Of a DNA stretch of 64,000 bases, positions 58,828 to 64,000 are shown piece after piece. Source of the DNA: Epichloe hybrida (lineage: Eukaryota; Ascomycota; Sordariomycetes; Hypocreales; Clavicipitaceae); assembly GCA_019022495.1 (NCBI GenBank), contig JAFEKR010000036.1:124001-188000 (forward strand), read 5' to 3'. The position numbers and the translations under genes were made by a program. The notes beneath the pieces are model-generated. The model was not told the origin of the DNA and searched no databases. It saw nothing but the letters and a program-made list of their open reading frames with translations. Positions within the stretch are counted from its first letter, which is position 1; every line of letters begins with the position of its first letter.

Positions 58828-58836
58828 ATAGTTAAT

Positions 58837-60400
58837 ACTAGGGTTCTAAATAGTCTAACTAAAGGGCTTATATTATAGTTACTATAAGCTTATAGCTATT
58901 AGGCATATGTGCGTTTAGTAGTACTAATAGTTATTATTATGATTTATAAATTACCTATACGCAGTGCGTTAGATTACTTAAGGGGTCTAAGGTTAATATA
59001 AAAGAGACTAATTTTTCCCCCCTTTTACACTTTTCCTTTCTTTTATAATATCCCTTAACCTTATAAGTTACCCTTACTAGCTAAGTAATAGCTCTCTTAC
59101 TACTATTACTTCGTAGTTACTAACCTCTTTTAGTCCCTAATTATTATTATTATTTATCCTTATTTATCTTAGTTTCTTGCCCTTATCTAGCTTATAAGTT
59201 TATACTCTTATTAGCATAACTTCCTTATCTAGTCTATTATAGCTAACTTATAGCTAGTTTACTATATCTAAGTCTTATACTTAAACTTTACTTTTATTAA
59301 TACCTTAAGAAAATCTATTAACTAAGAAATCTCCTATAAAGTCTTCTTAAAAGCAAACTTTTTCTAAAATATTATTATAAGTTTATTATATCCTTATAGT
59401 GTCTTTATTACTAACTTATTACTAGTAAAATAACTTTAAAAAAGATTCTATATATACGCTATTATTAGTAAGTAATAATATAAAATATCCTCCTAAAAAA
59501 TAGTACTTATAAGATTCTAGGATACTTTATTAATAAAAAAACCTTCCTAGCTAAATATAATAAATCTTTAAGTATAACTTCCTTACTTACTTATTACTTC
59601 TTTATAGCTAATATATAATAGGCTATTTAATAAAATATGCTTATTACTTCTAAAATAATAAAAACTATATTATAGTATATCTCTCTTAACTAAAATCTAC
59701 CTAGTTATTACTAATATATTACTAGACTTTAGCTTAAATTATATAGCTTTATAATAAGCTATTTAAACTTATTAAAGCTACTTCTAAAGGTAGCTATTAC
59801 TATTAAAATAAAGTAAGTATAATCTTATTTCCTAGACACTAGATTATTACTAACTTACTACTAGCCTATTATAAAAGCAAAGAAAAAGCTATAGAATTCT
59901 ATCCTAGTTTATAAAAATTCTAATAAGTATAGTTATATTTACTATGCTTAAATATTTACTAATACTACCTATAAGGTAAAATATAATAAATACACTATAA
60001 TAGTGCTACTAAGTAATACTATAAATCTAGAAACTTAGATTAATATTATAAACTATCTTTACTTTATAGCCTAGAATATCCTAAAGGTAAGCTTTCTTAA
60101 TATATATAGCTAATACTTAACTAACTTACTAGTAGTTTACACTAAATACTATTAATTTACCTAAATATATTAGTTCTATTAAGCTCCTTAGTATACTTTA
60201 GGTTTATATATATAAAGAGAGAGATTCTAATAATAAAGATACTCCTAAGGCCTCTTTCTCTATAGCTTCTATAGTTACTAATAATAATAAGGGACTAGTA
60301 GTCTTAAGGGCTAACTCTATTATAAAGGGATAAGTGCTTAGTAGCTATATAATAGATTATTTAAGTTATCTAAGTAAATTAACTTTATTTTCTAATATCT
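58837..60400. other. RIP-mutated sequence flanking Gypsy C
   Basis: 1.6 kb of AT-rich sequence with no intact frame. It should include the 3' end or LTR of the minus-strand Gypsy C, but I could not find an LTR boundary. Confidence 0.35.
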
Positions 60401-63400
60401 TTAGTATATTAAGTTATAAAACATAACTACCTTATATTAACTTTATTACTTAGCTATTACTTATAGTTATTAATAATTTCTCTAGTAATAAAATCCCTTT
60501 TTAATACCTAAGAATTCTCTAAAGTATTATAGCCCTTCTATTTAACTAGATATTAATAATACCTTCTATTATAGTAATATAAAATAATTCTCTTAACTTT
60601 AAACTCTTATTTATTATCTTTAATAGTATCTTATAGTAAGGGCATATCTTCTATATTAATTAGGTCCCCTTTAAAAGGTTTAAGACTAGTAATATTAAAT
60701 ATATTATATAATTAAGTCCTAGGTAGTAATTTTAATTAATATACTAATCTATAACTTCTAATTACCTTTTTAATCTTATAAGGGCCTAAATACTTTATAG
60801 CTAGCTTCTTACTAGGGTATCTTAGGTTAATGTTTTTTATTAATAATAAAACATAGTTACTAACTTTAAACCTTATTAGAGTTCTCTTCTAGTTATAATA
60901 TTTTTTATACTAAGTCTATAAGTTACTTAAAAGCTACTTAATTATAGTGTGCTTCTCTTTTAGTGCTAAAATCCTACTTTTAGCTTAATTATTTACTAAA
61001 GGGATATTTACTACTACTTACTATAGACCTCTAGGATTATAACCTTATAATGCCTTTACTAGTGTGTAGCTATACGTTAAGTGATTGCTTACATTATACG
61101 CAAATTACGCTATTAATAGGTTATTTACCTAATTAGTCTATTTAGCATAAGCAAAAGCCCTTAAATAATATTCTAAGACCTAGTTTAAACGTTTTATCTA
61201 ACTATTTATCTAGGGGTAAAAAGCAGTGCTAAGTAATTACTTTATTATAAGAAGATAATAAAAAGTTATCTAGAAACCACTAGTAAAAATAGAACCTTAG
61301 TCTATTATAATACTTTCTAGGGCTCTATAGTCTCTAAAAACATATTCTAAGAATATAGTTACTAGCTTATTGCTAGTTAGTTACGTTAAAATAGGGATAT
61401 AAATACTGTATTTTATAAAATAGTTAATAATAACTAAAATTACATTATAGGTTTAATTTAAATCTTTTACTAGTAAAAGTCTAGTAATAAAATCTATTAA
61501 TAATTCTTAAAAGGGGCAATTAGGCACTAGTAATATAGCTAGCTTACTATATAGTTTATAATGCCTTAGTTTTAAAGTCTAATAATTTATATAAGTGCTA
61601 ATATATACCTTTATATCTTTCTTTATTATTAGCTAATAATATTAGTTTATAATCTAATAAAGAGTTTTACTTACTCCTTAGTGCCTAGTAGTAAGGTTAT
61701 TATAAGTTAGTAATAAAATTTCTTTCCTTATACTTAGAGAAATAAAAACATAATTCTTAAACATTAATAGCTTAAAGGGTCTAATTAACTATGTCTAGAA
61801 TATAGCTAAATTACTGCTTTTAAGTAACTTTAATTAAGCTATAGTAAAGTTATTACTTTACTATGCTTTATATAATAAGACTTAAATTAGGGGTTTTAAT
61901 TCTAAGCTCTTTTCTAGAAAGTTAGAGTTAAACTTAGAAGAGGTTCTCTAAATAGATTAAATCCTAGCTATAATATCTCTATAAGTAATTAGTTTAATAG
62001 ATACTTCTAGTCTTATAAGGATATAGATAAGTAACGTTTTTAAGGGGTACCCTTGCTACTTACTAGTAATAACCTATGCTAGTCTATCCCTATTAGTAAT
62101 AGCTAGTCTAATAGGAAAATTAAAATAATTAAGTAATAAATAATATATACGCTAGGTACTAATAGTATTACTATAGCTAGCTTATTACTTATTAACTAAA
62201 GTATAAAAAGTATTAAATAACCTTACTAATATAACTCTTCTAAGATTATCTAGATTATTAGGTTTTTTAGGAATATAGTTAAGTTATGATTTTTTAAAAC
62301 CCTAGATATTAGTAGTATTATTATAGCGTTATTATAACTAACTATTAGTTACATTAAGTAACGTTTTTGTAAAGCCTATAGCATTAATAATATTACTATA
62401 GTGTTCCTATCTCTTAGTATCTATAAATTTAAATAAAAAGGCAGGAAGTTATATTGTTATTACTTTCTCTTTTCTTACCTTACTTATAAAATCTAGTTTT
62501 CTTAAAAGTAAGTTAGTAGGATTTAATTTCCCTATATAATATATAATCTTAAAGTTAAAAGGATAAAGCTTATTAAGTATAGTTACTTACTTACTAGTAA
62601 GCTTAGGCTTTATAGTAAGGTACTTATAGTTTAAATAATCTATAATAACTTTAATTATATAAGCTAAATAAGCGAGATAGTGTCTCTATATATGAAAAGC
62701 CTCTTAGATAGCTAATAATTCACTATTAGGTGTTAAATATTATAATTTAGTATTAGTTATCTTTCTTAATATAAACGTAACTAGGTGCTAGTAACCTAGC
62801 ACTAATATTATAAGTATAGCCCTAATTATATGTCTAGATATATCTATCTCCACTCTAAGATATATAAGTGAGTTAAAATACACTAAAATTAGCGCTTCCT
62901 AAAATCTTTATTAAAGCTCTCTAAACGCTACTATCTTATAGGGTTTTAGTTTAAATATCACTAGTTAATTCCCTCTAAGGTAATCTATTAATAGAATAAT
63001 AACTTTACTATACTATTTAATAAAATAGTAGTAAAATCTAGTAAAACTAAGAAATAACTAAATATTAAAAACACTATATAGTATTAGCTAGGTTATAATT
63101 ACTTTAACTCTTACTAGGTCTATTATAATACCTTTCTCTAATATCTTAAAGCCTAAAAATTTAACTTCCTTAACTAAAAATTAACACTTCTTAAGGTTAA
63201 TAAAAAGACTTACCTCTCTAAACCTATATAAAACTTATTTAATATGCTTTATATAATCTTTAACCTTACTACTATATATTAGCGTATTATCTAGATAGAT
63301 AATATAAGTCTTATTAATAAGTCCTTTAAGAGTATTATTAATATACTCCTAAAAAGTCACTAGTGCGTTAACTAGTCTAAATAGCATTACTAGATATTTA

Positions 63401-64000
63401 AAGTGGCTATATTAATAATAAAATGCTATTTTCCACTTATTGCCTAAGTAAATACATAGCTAGTGGTATGTATCTTTTAAATCTAGGACTATAAAAATAA
63501 CTACGCTTACTAATTAATTAAGAATTTTAGTAATAAGAGGCAAAGGGGCCTTATTCTTAATTATAATCTTATTTAGGCCCTTATAATTCATATAAAGCCT
63601 TAATTTCCCTCCTTTCTTTAGAATAAATAAAATTAGGGCCTTAGCTAGGCTAACTAATCTTCTAATTTACCCTTTAAGCTACACACTTATAAGGTACTCT
63701 TTAAGAACCTCTAGCTCCCTTTTAGCTAAATTATATATAGGCCTCTAAGGTAGTGTTTTCCTTTCTTCTAATTTAATTATATAAGTGTAACCTCCTAGTT
63801 TAGGAAGCTTACTTACTAACTCTTTAGAAAAAATATCTATAAACTCCCTATATTCTTCTAGGATTATTAGTGTAAGGCGCTTAGTGCTCTTATCCTAATT
63901 TAATATAGCTTCTTTACTGCTTATGTTTTCTAAAATTAGTATAACTATAATACCTTTGCTTTTTTATTATAAATAAGTATACTTAAGGATTTATATAGCT
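60400..64000 (-). mobile_element. Gypsy retrotransposon C pol, minus strand, cut by window edge
   Basis: Minus-strand translation gives Gypsy landmarks in the right order: RT IIYLDNTLIYSSKVKDYIKH (YLDN at 63,286-63,297, an altered YxDD), RNase H, integrase core GSIFTSGF and LLSTAFYP (about 61,210-61,300), and the C-terminal integrase region with NYVLLLIKNINLRYPSKKL and YLGPYKI (about 60,650-60,870). All frames contain stops, many of them TAA/TAG where Gln or Trp is expected. The 5' part lies beyond 64,000. Confidence 0.75.

Larger units (their letters stand above)
56968..58836. mobile_element. hAT-like non-autonomous element D (about 1.87 kb)
   Basis: Starts CAGAGCTTTGCATG at 56,968 in the 3' LTR of Gypsy B. 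The interior is the reverse complement relative of element C (for example AGTGGGGTATTATATAG near 57,121 against its complement near 50,390). It contains a 99-bp minisatellite, a decamer array and a perfect 32-bp palindrome near the right end. The right terminus and duplication are not clear, so the end is approximate. Confidence 0.72.

Noticed and set aside
56960..58850. An 8-bp duplication for hAT-like element D
   Set aside because: The left flank CGTTAGGC has no convincing match at the right side even allowing RIP changes; the right terminus is uncertain.
16904..64000. A Starship-type giant element
   Set aside because: No tyrosine-recombinase captain frame or cargo genes were seen; every resolved segment is an ordinary transposable element.

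Overview
This window is nuclear DNA from a filamentous ascomycete (Pezizomycotina). The signs are short 56-111 nt GT-AG introns with CTAAC/CTGAC-type branch sites, compact genes, and a very AT-rich half that carries the signature of repeat-induced point mutation (RIP: CpA to TpA, plus its complement). Repeated copies of the motif TACTCCGTA suggest Hypocreales, but that is an inference from memory and not established.

Layout. (1) Positions 1-16,900 are an ordinary gene block with seven housekeeping genes: MET1-like siroheme synthase (-), RSM22-like mitoribosome assembly factor (-), a membrane-tailed thioredoxin (-), a SPOUT-family RNA methyltransferase (+), lipoyl synthase LIP5 (-), cytosolic tyrosyl-tRNA synthetase TYS1 (-) and a FAT1/FATP-type very-long-chain acyl-CoA synthetase (+). 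Five of the seven contain introns; I placed splice sites by reading frame, splice signals and family conservation. Siroheme synthesis, lipoate synthesis and RSM22 (likely Fe-S) all concern iron-sulfur or tetrapyrrole chemistry, but this looks like chance neighbourhood, not a cluster. (2) A 769-bp inverted-repeat element lies at 12,717-13,485, and an inverted partial copy at 16,904 marks the sharp switch to AT-rich DNA. (3) Positions 16,904-64,000 hold no intact gene. They are a stack of transposable elements, nearly all destroyed by RIP.

The stack can be partly resolved from target-site duplications. A Gypsy-like element (from 20,301) is interrupted by a hAT-like non-autonomous DNA transposon (22,019-38,254, 8-bp duplication CTAGTTAT). 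That hAT contains a Copia element (22,726-37,153, 5-bp duplication ATTAG, 286-bp LTRs). The Copia contains a second Copia (25,349-32,722, 5-bp duplication GCTAT, 817-bp LTRs), which carries a tRNA-derived SINE-like insertion at its primer-binding site. Further right are an unmutated GC-rich TRIM element (38,572-39,184, duplication CTTTA), two 4.45-kb Gypsy copies in direct orientation (to 45,775 and to 56,966), two related hAT-like elements (48,890-50,542 with duplication TCTGTGGC; and 56,968 to about 58,836) that share a minisatellite with a 99-bp period, and a minus-strand Gypsy pol that runs off the right edge.

The most unusual items are the TRIM, the palindrome-capped hAT-like family with its 99-bp minisatellite, and a mirrored pattern in which the outer edges of both Copia LTR pairs escaped RIP while the inner edges were hit. 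No Starship captain, CRISPR array, tRNA gene or rRNA gene was seen.
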